A DNA stretch of 17,255 nucleotides from Sulfurovum sp. Its GTDB lineage: Bacteria > Campylobacterota > Campylobacteria > Campylobacterales > Sulfurovaceae. Below, piece after piece: positions 1-7,559 of the stretch (position 1 is its first letter; every line of letters begins with the position of its first letter). The position numbers and the translations under genes were made by a program. The DNA is taken from assembly GCA_003978375.1 (NCBI GenBank), contig QNZW01000054.1, positions 1 to 17,255 of the forward strand, written 5' to 3'. The notes beneath the pieces are model-generated. The model saw only the letters and a program-made list of their open reading frames with translations. It searched no databases and had not been told where the DNA came from.

Positions 1-209
1 TTTGAAATAGTATCTAACTCTTTTTGTGACGTATAATATTTGGTAATTTCATTCAAAAAGTTGACAGAACCATCCATACATGTCACCACTTTGGCATCAT
101 CTCTTGTTGCTGTTAATTTTGGTATGGCTACAGCGGCTAAAATGCCTATAATAACAATCACAAAAATCAACTCTATCATGGTAAACCCATATCTCATTTT
201 ATTATTCAT
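1..209 (-). CDS. Type IV pilin / type II secretion pseudopilin-like protein (partial, 3' end outside window)
   Basis: Seen: starting at the ATG at 209 and reading leftward, an open frame of 69 codons runs off the window. The first residues are a class III (prepilin) signal peptide: a short basic leader MNNKMRYG, then FTMIEL with the conserved Glu at mature position 5, followed by a hydrophobic helix of about 20 residues ending in AIPKL. Family knowledge: such proteins are cut after the Gly and N-methylated by a prepilin peptidase (PilD type), then assembled from the inner membrane into a pilus or pseudopilus. The start has a good ribosome site (AAGGGAG about 9 bases upstream) and its own extended -10 box. 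The globular part is mostly missing, so major pilin, minor pilin and GspG/GspH-like pseudopilin cannot be told apart. It follows the zapA-like gene after 61 bases. Confidence 0.85.
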   Translation of the reverse strand, partial: MNNKMRYGFTMIELIFVIVIIGILAAVAIPKLTATRDDAKVVTCMDGSVNFLNEITKYYTSQKELDTIS

Positions 210-244
210 TCTTCACACTCCCTTAAAGTTCAAATACTCCTATT

Positions 245-253
245 AGTATAACA
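245..253 (-). promoter_or_regulatory. Extended -10 promoter element of the pilin-like gene
   Basis: On the minus strand the bases read TGTTATACT: an extended -10 TG, one base, then TATACT. It lies about 35 bases upstream of the pilin-like ATG, in the 61-base gap after the zapA-like stop. No good -35 box is visible. The same TGnTATAmT form occurs before several other genes here. Prediction from sequence only. Confidence 0.5.
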
Positions 254-270
254 TAAATGTTAAATATATT

Positions 271-492
271 TTATAAATTATCTAATGTTTCAATAAGCAA
301 CTCTATTTCGTCTTCATAAGAGGCAGCTTGTTTGGCTAAACGCAGGTAAGCCTTTAGAAGTTTATCTGGCTTATTGTCTGTGTTTAGATTAATACCTGAC
401 TCTTTTAAATCTGCATTTACAAAATCAGCAAAGCTGTCTTCTAATTTAATTTCATAACGGTTGCCAGAAACTGTAAGCGTCACATTTTTCAT
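271..492 (-). CDS. ZapA-like small protein (candidate cell division factor)
   Basis: A 73-residue protein starting MKNVTLTVSG. The frame stays open to 537, but the ATG at 492 is preceded by AAGGAAAAAGAG and gives the start expected of the family. Seen: an N-terminal beta-strand pattern (VTLTVSGNRYEIKLED), then helices ending in an acidic, coiled-coil-like stretch (YEDEIELLIETLDNL). This resembles the ZapA fold, where a short beta-hairpin head precedes helices and the protein supports FtsZ bundling at midcell. It is shorter than E. coli ZapA (109 residues) and lacks most of the long C-terminal coiled coil. It sits 16 bases after a coiled-coil ZapB-like gene, which strengthens the idea of a division pair. 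The ZapA assignment is inference from pattern and context; an unrelated small protein is possible. Confidence 0.6.
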   Translation of the reverse strand: MKNVTLTVSGNRYEIKLEDSFADFVNADLKESGINLNTDNKPDKLLKAYLRLAKQAASYEDEIELLIETLDNL

Positions 493-508
493 CTCTTTTT
501 CCTTGCCT

Positions 509-727
509 TTAAGCCAACAATGCTTCAACTTGTGCAATAATTTTTTCTATCTCTTTATCTTTTTCTGTAAGTTCACGTTGAAATGCTTCTATTTGTGCAT
601 CTTTATCTCCTTGGGAGACAGAGACATTTGAAAGTTCTGCTTTCAATTTTTCATTTTCACTTCTAAGCGCTTCATAGCCAACCTTCAACTGCTCTATTTT
701 TTCTTGTAATTTCAGTAATGCTGACAT
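509..727 (-). CDS. Short coiled-coil protein, ZapB-like
   Basis: A 72-residue protein that is almost entirely heptad-patterned helix (LLKLQEKIEQL, then ENEKLKAEL, then ELTEKDKEIEKI), rich in Glu, Lys and Leu and without Cys, Pro, Trp or His. Size and composition match ZapB (E. coli 81 residues), a coiled coil that joins the Z ring through ZapA. The next gene, 16 bases downstream, is ZapA-like, and their order suggests co-transcription; the ribosome site of the second gene overlaps the end of this one. GGAG lies 7 bases before the ATG. It is transcribed away from uvrB and appears to share a symmetric promoter with it. Coiled coils are low-complexity, so sequence alone cannot prove ZapB function; a generic coiled-coil protein is the alternative. 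Confidence 0.6.
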   Translation of the reverse strand: MSALLKLQEKIEQLKVGYEALRSENEKLKAELSNVSVSQGDKDAQIEAFQRELTEKDKEIEKIIAQVEALLA

Positions 728-760
728 CTTTGTACTCCACTTATTATCTTACTAATTATT

Positions 761-778
761 TGCTATGTTATAATAGCA
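761..778. promoter_or_regulatory. Symmetric divergent promoter between uvrB and the zapB-like gene
   Basis: The plus strand reads TGCTATGTTATAATAGCA. It has perfect 6-base inverted arms (TGCTAT/ATAGCA). It contains an extended -10 on the plus strand (TGTTATAAT, 766-774) and another on the minus strand (TGCTATTAT, 778-770). Expected transcription starts are about 781 (+, to uvrB) and about 763 (-, to the zapB-like gene), giving leaders of about 35-40 bases on each side. No clear -35 is seen on either strand. The dyad could also be an operator. Confidence 0.5.
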
Positions 779-818
779 AAAATAGTTAAATATATCCAAA
801 CTTTTTTACGGAGTTATT

Positions 819-2792
819 GTGCCAAGTTTTACAGTATCAAGCCCATATAAACCCTCAGGTGACCAGCCCAATGCGATTAAAGCTTTAAGTCACTCTATTG
901 AAGCTGGCAACCAATACCAAACCCTGCTAGGTGTCACGGGCTCAGGTAAAACCTATACCATGGCAAAGATTATAGAAAAAACCAAAAAACCTACTCTAAT
1001 CATGACCCACAACAAAACATTGGCAGCACAGCTTTACTCAGAATTTAAAAGTTTTTTTCCCAATAACCACGTTGAGTATTTCATAAGTTATTATGATTAC
1101 TATCAACCTGAAGCATACCTCCCACGTCAAGATCTCTTTATAGAAAAAGACTCTTCTATCAATCAAGAATTAGAACGTTTACGCTTAAGTACTACAGCAT
1201 CTTTACTGAGTCATGATGATGTGATTGTTATTGCTTCAGTCAGTGCTAATTATGGTTTGGGAAGTCCAGAAGATTATCGTTCGATTGTACAAAAACTCAC
1301 TGTAGGTGATGAATATAACCAAAAAGCCTTACTTCTTAGACTCGTGGACATGGGGTATAAGCGTAACGATGATTTTTTCGATCGTGGGGATTTTAGAGTC
1401 AATGGAGAAGTTATAGATATCTATCCTGCTTACAGTGAAGAGTTTGCTATACGCATTGAGTTTTTTGGTGATGAGATAGAATCTATTTATGAATTTAATT
1501 CGCTCACCGGAGAAAAAAATAAAGAGTTGAAAGAGGCGACGATTTACTCTGCCAATCAATTCATCGTTTCTAAAGAAAAACTTGCACTTGCGGTTAAAAG
1601 CATAGAAGAAGAGCTTGATGAAAGACTTACGTATTATCAACAAGCTGACCGTATGGTAGAGTATAATCGTCTCAAACAAAGAACAGAATTTGATTTAGAG
1701 ATGATAGAGGCCACAGGGATGTGTAAAGGAATAGAAAACTATTCACGGCACCTTACTGGGAAAAAACCAGGAGAGACACCCTACTCTATGATGGATTACT
1801 TTGAAACAATGCATGATGATTACTTAGTCATTGTAGATGAGTCACACGTAAGTCTGCCACAATTTAGAGGCATGTATGCAGGAGATAGAAGCCGCAAAGA
1901 AGTACTTGTCGATCATGGGTTTAGACTTCCCTCTGCACTGGATAACCGTCCACTCATGTTTGATGAATATATAGACAAGGCTCCTCATTATCTCTTTGTC
2001 TCAGCCACACCAAATGAGCTAGAAACAGAGCTTTCTTCTGTGATAGCTGAACAAGTTGTACGTCCTACAGGGCTACTCGACCCACCTATAGAAGTCATAG
2101 ACTCCACCTATCAGGTAGAAAATCTTCACGACCGCATGAAACCCGTGATTGCCAAAGGTGAACGTGTACTCATTACAGTGCTTACTAAAAAAATGGCTGA
2201 AGAGCTAAGTATTTATTACAATGATTTAGGACTCAAATGTCGCCATATGCATTCAGATATGGATGCCATAGAGCGTAATCAAACCATACGTGCTTTACGT
2301 TTAGGAGAGTTTGATATCCTTATAGGTATTAATCTATTAAGAGAGGGGCTTGACTTACCAGAAGTAAGTCTTGTTGCCATACTTGATGCCGACAAAGAAG
2401 GATTTTTACGCTCTAAAACAGCACTGATTCAAACAGCAGGACGTGCCGCGCGTAATGCCAATGGCGTCGTACTTATGTATGCCAAAAAAATGACCGACTC
2501 TATGAAATTCACCATAGAGACCACACAAGCACGTCGCAAAAAGCAAATGGCATACAATAAAAAGCACAATATCACACCAAAAACAACCTTAAGGGATTTA
2601 GATACAGACCTCAAAGTAGAAGATGCCGGAGAGCTTTACAACAAACGAAACAAATTAGACAAAATGCCAAAAGCAGAACGCCAACAACTGGTAAAAGAAC
2701 TCAAAGCAAAAATGCTAGCAGCTGCAAAAAACTTAGATTTTGAAGAGGCTGCAAGACTAAGAGATGAGATTGCAAAAGTCAAAAAACTCTAG
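819..2792 (+). CDS. uvrB: UvrABC excinuclease subunit B
   Basis: 657 residues, GTG start at 819 with GGAG 6 bases upstream. UvrB receives damaged DNA from UvrA, checks the lesion and recruits UvrC for dual incision in nucleotide excision repair. Seen: Walker A GVTGSGKT (38-45); the Tyr-rich beta-hairpin [12 protein letters not shown] (about 91-102) that clamps one DNA strand; DEAD-like motif II DESH (340-343); SAT (395-397); motif [11 protein letters not shown] (538-546); and a C-terminal UVR domain (about 622-655, with [15 protein letters not shown]), which contacts UvrC. The length matches the family and all motifs are intact. It is transcribed alone from the divergent region shared with the zapB-like gene. 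ppk1 follows after 45 bases with its own predicted promoter. No LexA-type box was recognised. Confidence 0.98.
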   Translation: MPSFTVSSPYKPSGDQPNAIKALSHSIEAGNQYQTLLGVTGSGKTYTMAKIIEKTKKPTLIMTHNKTLAAQLYSEFKSFFPNNHVEYFISYYDYYQPEAYLPRQDLFIEKDSSINQELERLRLSTTASLLSHDDVIVIASVSANYGLGSPEDYRSIVQKLTVGDEYNQKALLLRLVDMGYKRNDDFFDRGDFRVNGEVIDIYPAYSEEFAIRIEFFGDEIESIYEFNSLTGEKNKELKEATIYSANQFIVSKEKLALAVKSIEEELDERLTYYQQADRMVEYNRLKQRTEFDLEMIEATGMCKGIENYSRHLTGKKPGETPYSMMDYFETMHDDYLVIVDESHVSLPQFRGMYAGDRSRKEVLVDHGFRLPSALDNRPLMFDEYIDKAPHYLFVSATPNELETELSSVIAEQVVRPTGLLDPPIEVIDSTYQVENLHDRMKPVIAKGERVLITVLTKKMAEELSIYYNDLGLKCRHMHSDMDAIERNQTIRALRLGEFDILIGINLLREGLDLPEVSLVAILDADKEGFLRSKTALIQTAGRAARNANGVVLMYAKKMTDSMKFTIETTQARRKKQMAYNKKHNITPKTTLRDLDTDLKVEDAGELYNKRNKLDKMPKAERQQLVKELKAKMLAAAKNLDFEEAARLRDEIAKVKKL

Positions 2793-2797
2793 CTTTT

Positions 2798-2806
2798 TGC
2801 TATACT
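2798..2806 (+). promoter_or_regulatory. Extended -10 promoter element of ppk1
   Basis: TGCTATACT lies 6 bases after the uvrB stop and about 32 bases before the ppk1 ATG, with a predicted start near 2813. It has the TGnTATAmT form seen elsewhere in this window. No -35 is recognised. It would let ppk1, the carbonic anhydrase-like gene and the EI24-like gene be transcribed independently of uvrB. Confidence 0.45.
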
Positions 2807-2837
2807 ATCAATAAAATAATAATTTAGGTAACAACGC

Positions 2838-4925
2838 ATGACACATGACTTAGACTCTTCACAACTCTATTTTAACCGTGAACTTTCATGGCTCCAATTT
2901 AATTCACGTGTCCTTGCACAAGCACTCGACAAGAAGCTACCTCCTCTTGAACGTCTTAAATTTCTTGCTATTTATGGTACAAATCTTGATGAGTTTTATA
3001 TGATACGTGTGGCTGGACTTAAAGCCCTTTTTAAAGCAAGAATACAAGAGACTGGTCCAGATAAACTTACCCCAAGTGAACAACTCAATCAAATACACAC
3101 TTATTTGCACGAAGAACACCAAGTTTTGGAGTCTTGTTATACTTCTATTATTTCTGAATTGCATGAAAATGGTGTAAATATAAAACAATATGATGCCTTA
3201 AATGATAAAGAAAAATCTATAATAAAAGAGATATTTTTCAATGAAATTTATCCTGTCATTATTCCTATTGCTGTAGATGCTACTCACCCCTTTCCGCACT
3301 TAAATAATCTGAGTTTTGGTTTGGCCATTACACTCAAAGATGACTCAAAAAATATCAAACATGGTCTCATTAGAATACCACGAATTTTGCCTAGGTTTTT
3401 ACAAATAGAACAGACATTTATTCCTATAGAATCTGTCGTGGAGCATTTTGCTTCAGAACTTTTTCCTGGTTTTAAACCTTTGGCCTCTACACCCTTTAGA
3501 GTCACAAGAAATGCTGATATTGAGATAGAAGAAGAGGAAGCTGATGATTTTTTACAAATCTTACAAGAGGGGTTGCGTTCACGTAATAAAGGTTCACTTA
3601 TTCGTTTAGAACTTATGGAAGGTGCAGACAAAAAACTTATCAAATTTTTACTCTCAAATCTTAACCTTGATGATAAAGATATTTATACCTACAAAAGCTT
3701 ACCACTCAATTTGGGAAGTCTTTGGCAAATTGTAGGGGATAAAACCTTGTCACATTTAGTACTTCCAACATTTTCACCTAAAACATTACCTCCGCTTGAC
3801 AGTGAAAATATTTTTGAAGCCATAGACAAGCAAGATATTTTACTCTACCATCCATTTGATAGTTTCGAACCTGTAGTACAATTTATCAAACAAGCAGCTG
3901 CTGATCCAGATACACTCTCTATTAAAATGACACTCTATCGTGCAGGACAAAAATCTCCTATTGTCAAGGCACTCATTGATGCTGCACGTGATGGAAAACA
4001 GGTGATGGTTTTAGTAGAACTTAAAGCACGTTTTGATGAAGAAAATAACCTCCGGTGGGCAAAAGCACTTGAAGATGCAGGGGCACATGTTGTGTATGGT
4101 ATACCTGGACTTAAAGTACATGCCAAAGTCGCTCAAGTGATTAAGAAACAAGGCTCAAAACTTATTACCTATGTCCATCTAGCCACTGGGAATTATAACC
4201 CAGCTACAGCCAAAATATATACAGATATCTCTTATTTTACCACACAACCAATCTTTGGAACAGATGTCACACATTTTTTTCATTTTTTAACAGGATTTTC
4301 TACACATACCAAACTCGATACGCTTTTTATGTCTCCTAAACAAATCAAGCCAAAACTGCTCAAACTCATAGAAAAAGAAACCAAACATGGTACACAAGGG
4401 CATATTATACTCAAAGCCAATTCACTGGTAGATACAGATATCATCAAAGCACTCTATCATGCCTCACAAGAAGGATGTAGAGTTGACTTACTTATACGTG
4501 GTATCTGTTGTCTCAAACCAGGGGTAAAAGGCATCTCAGAAAACATCACTGTATCTTCTATCATAGGGAAGTATCTTGAACATGCCCGTATCTACTTTTT
4601 TAAACACCATAAAGTCAAATGCTATATTGCCTCCGCAGATTTAATGCCTAGAAATTTAATACGACGTATAGAGCTAATGAGTCCTATCATAGAAGAAAAT
4701 TTATCACAAAAAATAGAACAAATTCTCATGTTACAACTTGCAGACAACAATCTACGCTGGGAACTTCAACCTGATGGAAACTATACCAAGTTGCTCCCTT
4801 TAGGAAAAGAGGTCAACAATCATTTTGTCTTAGAAGAGTATGTCAATAAAATTCATGATAAAACCAAAAAAGAGACAGCTGACTACGTCAGTCGTTTAGC
4901 CAATCGTATTTTAAAGGATGGATAA
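2838..4925 (+). CDS. ppk: Polyphosphate kinase 1
   Basis: 695 residues, the usual length for PPK1, which reversibly moves the gamma phosphate of ATP onto inorganic polyphosphate chains and is membrane-associated in many bacteria. Seen: the N-terminal domain with RELSWLQFN (14-22) and GTNLDEF (47-53), which includes the ATP-contacting Asn (E. coli Asn45 equivalent); the first phospholipase-D-like half with GLKVHAK (His428, the phosphohistidine residue, E. coli His435); HLATGNYN (447-454); and the second half with EHARIYFF (His582, E. coli His592) and SADLMPRNLIRRIE (599-612). All key residues are present. The ATG at 2838 has a modest AGG site. The stop overlaps the next ATG (TAATG), so translation of the downstream gene is probably coupled. 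Confidence 0.97.
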   Translation: MTHDLDSSQLYFNRELSWLQFNSRVLAQALDKKLPPLERLKFLAIYGTNLDEFYMIRVAGLKALFKARIQETGPDKLTPSEQLNQIHTYLHEEHQVLESCYTSIISELHENGVNIKQYDALNDKEKSIIKEIFFNEIYPVIIPIAVDATHPFPHLNNLSFGLAITLKDDSKNIKHGLIRIPRILPRFLQIEQTFIPIESVVEHFASELFPGFKPLASTPFRVTRNADIEIEEEEADDFLQILQEGLRSRNKGSLIRLELMEGADKKLIKFLLSNLNLDDKDIYTYKSLPLNLGSLWQIVGDKTLSHLVLPTFSPKTLPPLDSENIFEAIDKQDILLYHPFDSFEPVVQFIKQAAADPDTLSIKMTLYRAGQKSPIVKALIDAARDGKQVMVLVELKARFDEENNLRWAKALEDAGAHVVYGIPGLKVHAKVAQVIKKQGSKLITYVHLATGNYNPATAKIYTDISYFTTQPIFGTDVTHFFHFLTGFSTHTKLDTLFMSPKQIKPKLLKLIEKETKHGTQGHIILKANSLVDTDIIKALYHASQEGCRVDLLIRGICCLKPGVKGISENITVSSIIGKYLEHARIYFFKHHKVKCYIASADLMPRNLIRRIELMSPIIEENLSQKIEQILMLQLADNNLRWELQPDGNYTKLLPLGKEVNNHFVLEEYVNKIHDKTKKETADYVSRLANRILKDG

Positions 4926-5449
4926 TGTTATTAGCATTTAAGGGATGGACACCAAAACTCGAAAAAAATGCATGGGTAGCTCCTAGTGCCTCTGTCATCG
5001 GTCGCACCACCATGGGAGAAAATGCTGCTGTATGGTTTGGGTGTGTGATACGTGCTGATGTGCACTACATTCATATAGGTGACAGAACCAATATTCAAGA
5101 CCTTAGCATGATACACGTCACCCATCACAAAAAACCTGATGAAAGTGATGGAAATCCTACAATTATTGGTAATGATGTCACTGTAGGTCATAGGGTAATG
5201 CTTCATGGATGTACCATTGAAGATGCCTGTCTTATTGGTATGAGCGCTACTATACTTGATGGTGCAGTCATAGGCAAAGAATCTATTGTTGGTGCAGGAA
5301 GTCTGGTCACTAAAAACAAAAAATTCCCTCCAAGAAGTCTTATTATGGGAAGTCCTGCAAAAGTCATTAGAACTCTCAGTGATGAAGAAGTAGCAGAGCT
5401 TTATGCTTCTGCCAAACGTTATGTGCATTTTAAAAATGAATACCTCTAA
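4925..5449 (+). CDS. Gamma-class carbonic anhydrase-like protein (left-handed beta-helix)
   Basis: 174 residues of imperfect hexapeptide repeats (for example IIGNDVTVGHRV, LIGMSATILDGAVIG, IVGAGSLV) that form a left-handed beta-helix, followed by a C-terminal helix. The metal ligands of the gamma-carbonic anhydrase/YrdA group are present: His64 (MIHV), His89 (VGHR) and His94 (LHGC). So are Arg43 and Asp45 (IRAD) and Gln58 (NIQD). The acidic loop that carries the proton-shuttle Glu in archaeal Cam is not evident, which places it with the CamH/YrdA/PaaY-like proteins, many of unproven activity. Hydration of CO2 would suit an autotrophic or capnophilic organism, but that is inference. It starts inside the ppk1 stop codon, and AAGGATGG before the ATG is the ribosome site. 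A small-molecule acyltransferase role is the alternative. Confidence 0.88.
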   Translation: MLLAFKGWTPKLEKNAWVAPSASVIGRTTMGENAAVWFGCVIRADVHYIHIGDRTNIQDLSMIHVTHHKKPDESDGNPTIIGNDVTVGHRVMLHGCTIEDACLIGMSATILDGAVIGKESIVGAGSLVTKNKKFPPRSLIMGSPAKVIRTLSDEEVAELYASAKRYVHFKNEYL

Positions 5450-5458
5450 GGGGTGCCT

Positions 5459-6124
5459 ATGAAACAAATTGTTCTCAAAAGTTTAAAAGATATTTTTTCA
5501 AAAGAGGTCATTCTTTTTGTCATAAAAATAGCTTTTGCCTCTTTTACGCTTTCTCTTATATTTATCTGGTTTTTTTGGGGAGGTCTTTCTGCTTTTATTG
5601 CTTCTTATCTCTCATGGATACCATGGACATGGTTACAAAATTCAGGTGCAAAAGTCATGACTTTTGCTTTAGGCTATATGATTTTTATCATCATGGTCTC
5701 TTTGCTTACCTCATTATATAGTGAACGATTAGTCATTAAAATTGCAAAAAAACATTACCCTACTATTCCTGTGGTAGGAAGTGTAGATATACAAACTTCA
5801 CTCTTTATTACACTCAAATCATCACTGCTTTTTTTGCTACTTTTTTTACTCTTTATTCCCTTTTTGTTTATTCCCATTTTGGGTCAAATAATCATGCTCT
5901 ATTTGTGGTCTATACTCATTAAAGAACCTTCTGTTTATGATGTAGGGTCTCTTTTTATAAGCAACAAAAAAGAGCTCAAAGCAAAAACCAAAAAGACAAC
6001 CCTTTTAGCTATGGTTGCTTCACTTTTTAACTATATTCCTTTATTGAATGCGTTTACGCCCATTTTTGCTCAAATTTTATTTTTACATCATATTTTAGGT
6101 ACCATGCACACAAATAAACGTTAA
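5459..6124 (+). CDS. EI24/CysZ-like integral membrane protein
   Basis: 221 residues from the ATG at 5459, which has AAGGGG about 5 bases upstream. An in-frame GTG two codons earlier (5453) is less likely because it overlaps that ribosome site. Seen: long hydrophobic segments near residues 18-45, 68-92, 115-148 (very Leu/Phe-rich, with paired helices broken by IPFLFIPILGQ) and 185-212. The PILGQ and NYIPLLNAFTPIFAQ re-entrant patterns fit the EI24 family (PF07264), whose best known bacterial member is the sulfate channel CysZ. No sulfur-assimilation gene is nearby, so the substrate is unknown. It lies 9 bases after the carbonic anhydrase-like gene, so it is probably in the ppk1 operon. Its stop codon touches that of the convergent exonuclease gene. 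Confidence 0.7.
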   Translation: MKQIVLKSLKDIFSKEVILFVIKIAFASFTLSLIFIWFFWGGLSAFIASYLSWIPWTWLQNSGAKVMTFALGYMIFIIMVSLLTSLYSERLVIKIAKKHYPTIPVVGSVDIQTSLFITLKSSLLFLLLFLLFIPFLFIPILGQIIMLYLWSILIKEPSVYDVGSLFISNKKELKAKTKKTTLLAMVASLFNYIPLLNAFTPIFAQILFLHHILGTMHTNKR

Positions 6125-6922
6125 TTATTGCACCTTATTTTTCTCTTTTTTTACTCTTCTTTCTTTTTTGGAAGAGCGAGAAAAATCTAAAAGTTCATCC
6201 ACCGTTTTAATAGTCTTTGGTAATGTTTGTATTGACTTTTCCATGACCTTTAAAGCGCATAAAGCATCACTATACGCACGATGATGTGTCGCCGTTTTTA
6301 TTTCTAAAAAATCTATCAAATAGGCCAGCCCATATCGCTCGCTCTTGAAGGTACGTTTAGCCAAATCAATCGTGCAAAGTTTGGGATTTCCAATATTTCC
6401 CAAACCAAATCGTTCGAATGAAGCATTTAAAAATCCATAATCAAAATCAGCATTATGTGCAACAAAAATAGCATCTTTCATAAAATGACGCAAACCTATC
6501 AATGCCTCTTTTCTTGTAGGTGCATCTATCAAATCTATAGGCTCAATACCTGTAATTTTTGTAATATACTCTGGCAAATATGCACACTCTACAAAGGTTT
6601 CATAATGGTCTATAATTTTACCATTTTGAAACATAATCGCCCCTATTTCTATCACTTGAGAAGTGCCAGGTTTCGAGCCATTTGTCTCAATATCAATCAC
6701 ACAATATTTTTGATCTGCAAAAGGTGTAAAATATGTCTTTAGCATATACCCTTCTTCAATTTGAACAATAGGATACCCTGAAGCTTGTAGTAAAATAAAA
6801 ACAATATCGCTGTCTTCAAGAAGCGTGGTATGCCTAGTAACTATATGTTGGTACTGTTCTTTAGAGAGTATTCCTTTGTGTTTACGAAAGGCATCTGTGA
6901 GTTCACTAAATACTTTTTGCAT
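6125..6922 (-). CDS. DEDDh 3'-5' exonuclease, DNA polymerase III epsilon-like
   Basis: 265 residues. Exonuclease domain from about residue 72 to 232, with motif I VIDIETNG (Asp77, Glu79), motif II HNADFDYGFL (Asp161), and motif III HHRAYSDA (His214, Asp219), so all catalytic residues of the DEDDh/DnaQ class are present. These enzymes use two metal ions to remove 3' nucleotides, either as polymerase proofreaders or as free nucleases. The first about 70 residues form a non-catalytic helical domain, and the C terminus is very basic (KKERRVKKEKNKVQ), probably for nucleic-acid contact. The ATG at 6922 lies inside the end of trpF (17-base overlap) with no clear Shine-Dalgarno, implying coupled translation. 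I recall Campylobacter rpe being followed by dnaQ, as here. Whether it is the replicative epsilon subunit is not settled by sequence. Confidence 0.9.
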   Translation of the reverse strand: MQKVFSELTDAFRKHKGILSKEQYQHIVTRHTTLLEDSDIVFILLQASGYPIVQIEEGYMLKTYFTPFADQKYCVIDIETNGSKPGTSQVIEIGAIMFQNGKIIDHYETFVECAYLPEYITKITGIEPIDLIDAPTRKEALIGLRHFMKDAIFVAHNADFDYGFLNASFERFGLGNIGNPKLCTIDLAKRTFKSERYGLAYLIDFLEIKTATHHRAYSDALCALKVMEKSIQTLPKTIKTVDELLDFSRSSKKERRVKKEKNKVQ

Positions 6923-7496
6923 TACGAATAAACTGCTTAACTTTCAAAGGATCTTTTTTTCCTTTAATAGATTCTACACCAGAACTTACATCTAAACCAT
7001 AAAAACCTAATTTTTTTGCTTCAGATACATTCTCAGGCGTAAGTCCTCCTGCTAAGATTATCTTAGAACAATCCACATTTTTAAACCAATCAAGATTCAA
7101 ACGTTTACCAGAACCTCCATACGCTTCACTATAAGTATCAACAAGACGATATTTGTGTTCAAACTTTTTTAAATCTTCTGGAGATTTCGCACGTATCACA
7201 GGCAATGTTTGCAAATCTATAGCATCCAAAGATGCTTCATCTACATCAAAATGTATTTGTGCACGTGAGATATCACAATATTTACAAATGGTTTCTATCG
7301 TTTCAATTCCCTCATTGACAAATAACCCAATCGTTGTAACAAATGGAGGAAGTTTATCGATAATTTTTTTTGCCTTTGCTGGTGTTATGTATCGTGGTGA
7401 TTTATGATAAAAAACAAAACCTAAAGCATCTGCACCAAAGGCTGCTGCATCTAGTGCGTCTTTTGCATTTGTAATGCCACAAATTTTAACTTTCAT
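6906..7496 (-). CDS. trpF: Phosphoribosylanthranilate isomerase
   Basis: 196 residues, a (beta/alpha)8 barrel enzyme of tryptophan synthesis that performs the Amadori rearrangement of phosphoribosylanthranilate to CdRP. Seen: start MKVKICGIT with the general base Cys6; DALGFVFY (24-31); SPRYI (33-37); the general acid Asp120 (LVDTY) followed by YGGSGKRLNLDW; and the phosphate-binding loops LAGGLTPENV (148-157) and GLDVSSGVE (167-175). The usual QLHG is IHFD here. Length fits a monofunctional TrpF. A strong ribosome site (GGAGGAGAGG) lies upstream. It is not next to other trp genes; it lies between rpe and an exonuclease, 63 bases after rpe, behind a hairpin. The exonuclease ATG is inside its last codons. 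Confidence 0.96.
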   Translation of the reverse strand: MKVKICGITNAKDALDAAAFGADALGFVFYHKSPRYITPAKAKKIIDKLPPFVTTIGLFVNEGIETIETICKYCDISRAQIHFDVDEASLDAIDLQTLPVIRAKSPEDLKKFEHKYRLVDTYSEAYGGSGKRLNLDWFKNVDCSKIILAGGLTPENVSEAKKLGFYGLDVSSGVESIKGKKDPLKVKQFIRNAKSI

Positions 7497-7513
7497 ACTA
7501 TCCTCTCCTCCAA

Positions 7514-7542
7514 ATGATTAAAACTTTTTTTGTTTAAATCAT
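7514..7542 (-). repeat. Inverted repeat / hairpin between rpe and trpF
   Basis: Arms 7514-7524 (ATGATTAAAAC) and 7532-7542 (GTTTAAATCAT) pair at 10 of 11 positions around a 7-base T (plus) or A (minus) loop. In the minus-strand transcript the hairpin sits just upstream of the trpF ribosome site and is followed by UUGGAGGAG rather than a U tract, so it is not a normal terminator. It might aid mRNA processing or stability between the two genes. Confidence 0.5.
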
Positions 7543-7559
7543 ACATTTTTATTAGATCT

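Noticed and set aside
40..246. 68-residue plus-strand open frame at the left edge
   Set aside because: The opposite strand encodes a clear prepilin signal peptide over the same bases, with a good ribosome site and promoter.
4931..5467. 178-residue open frame antisense to the carbonic anhydrase-like gene
   Set aside because: It is the shadow of a well-supported gene; its protein is rich in Cys, His, Ser and Phe with no recognisable domain, and it has no credible ribosome site.
7514..7542. Hairpin before trpF as a terminator or trp attenuator
   Set aside because: There is no U-tract after it, no competing stem and no leader peptide with Trp codons; it is kept only as an inverted repeat.
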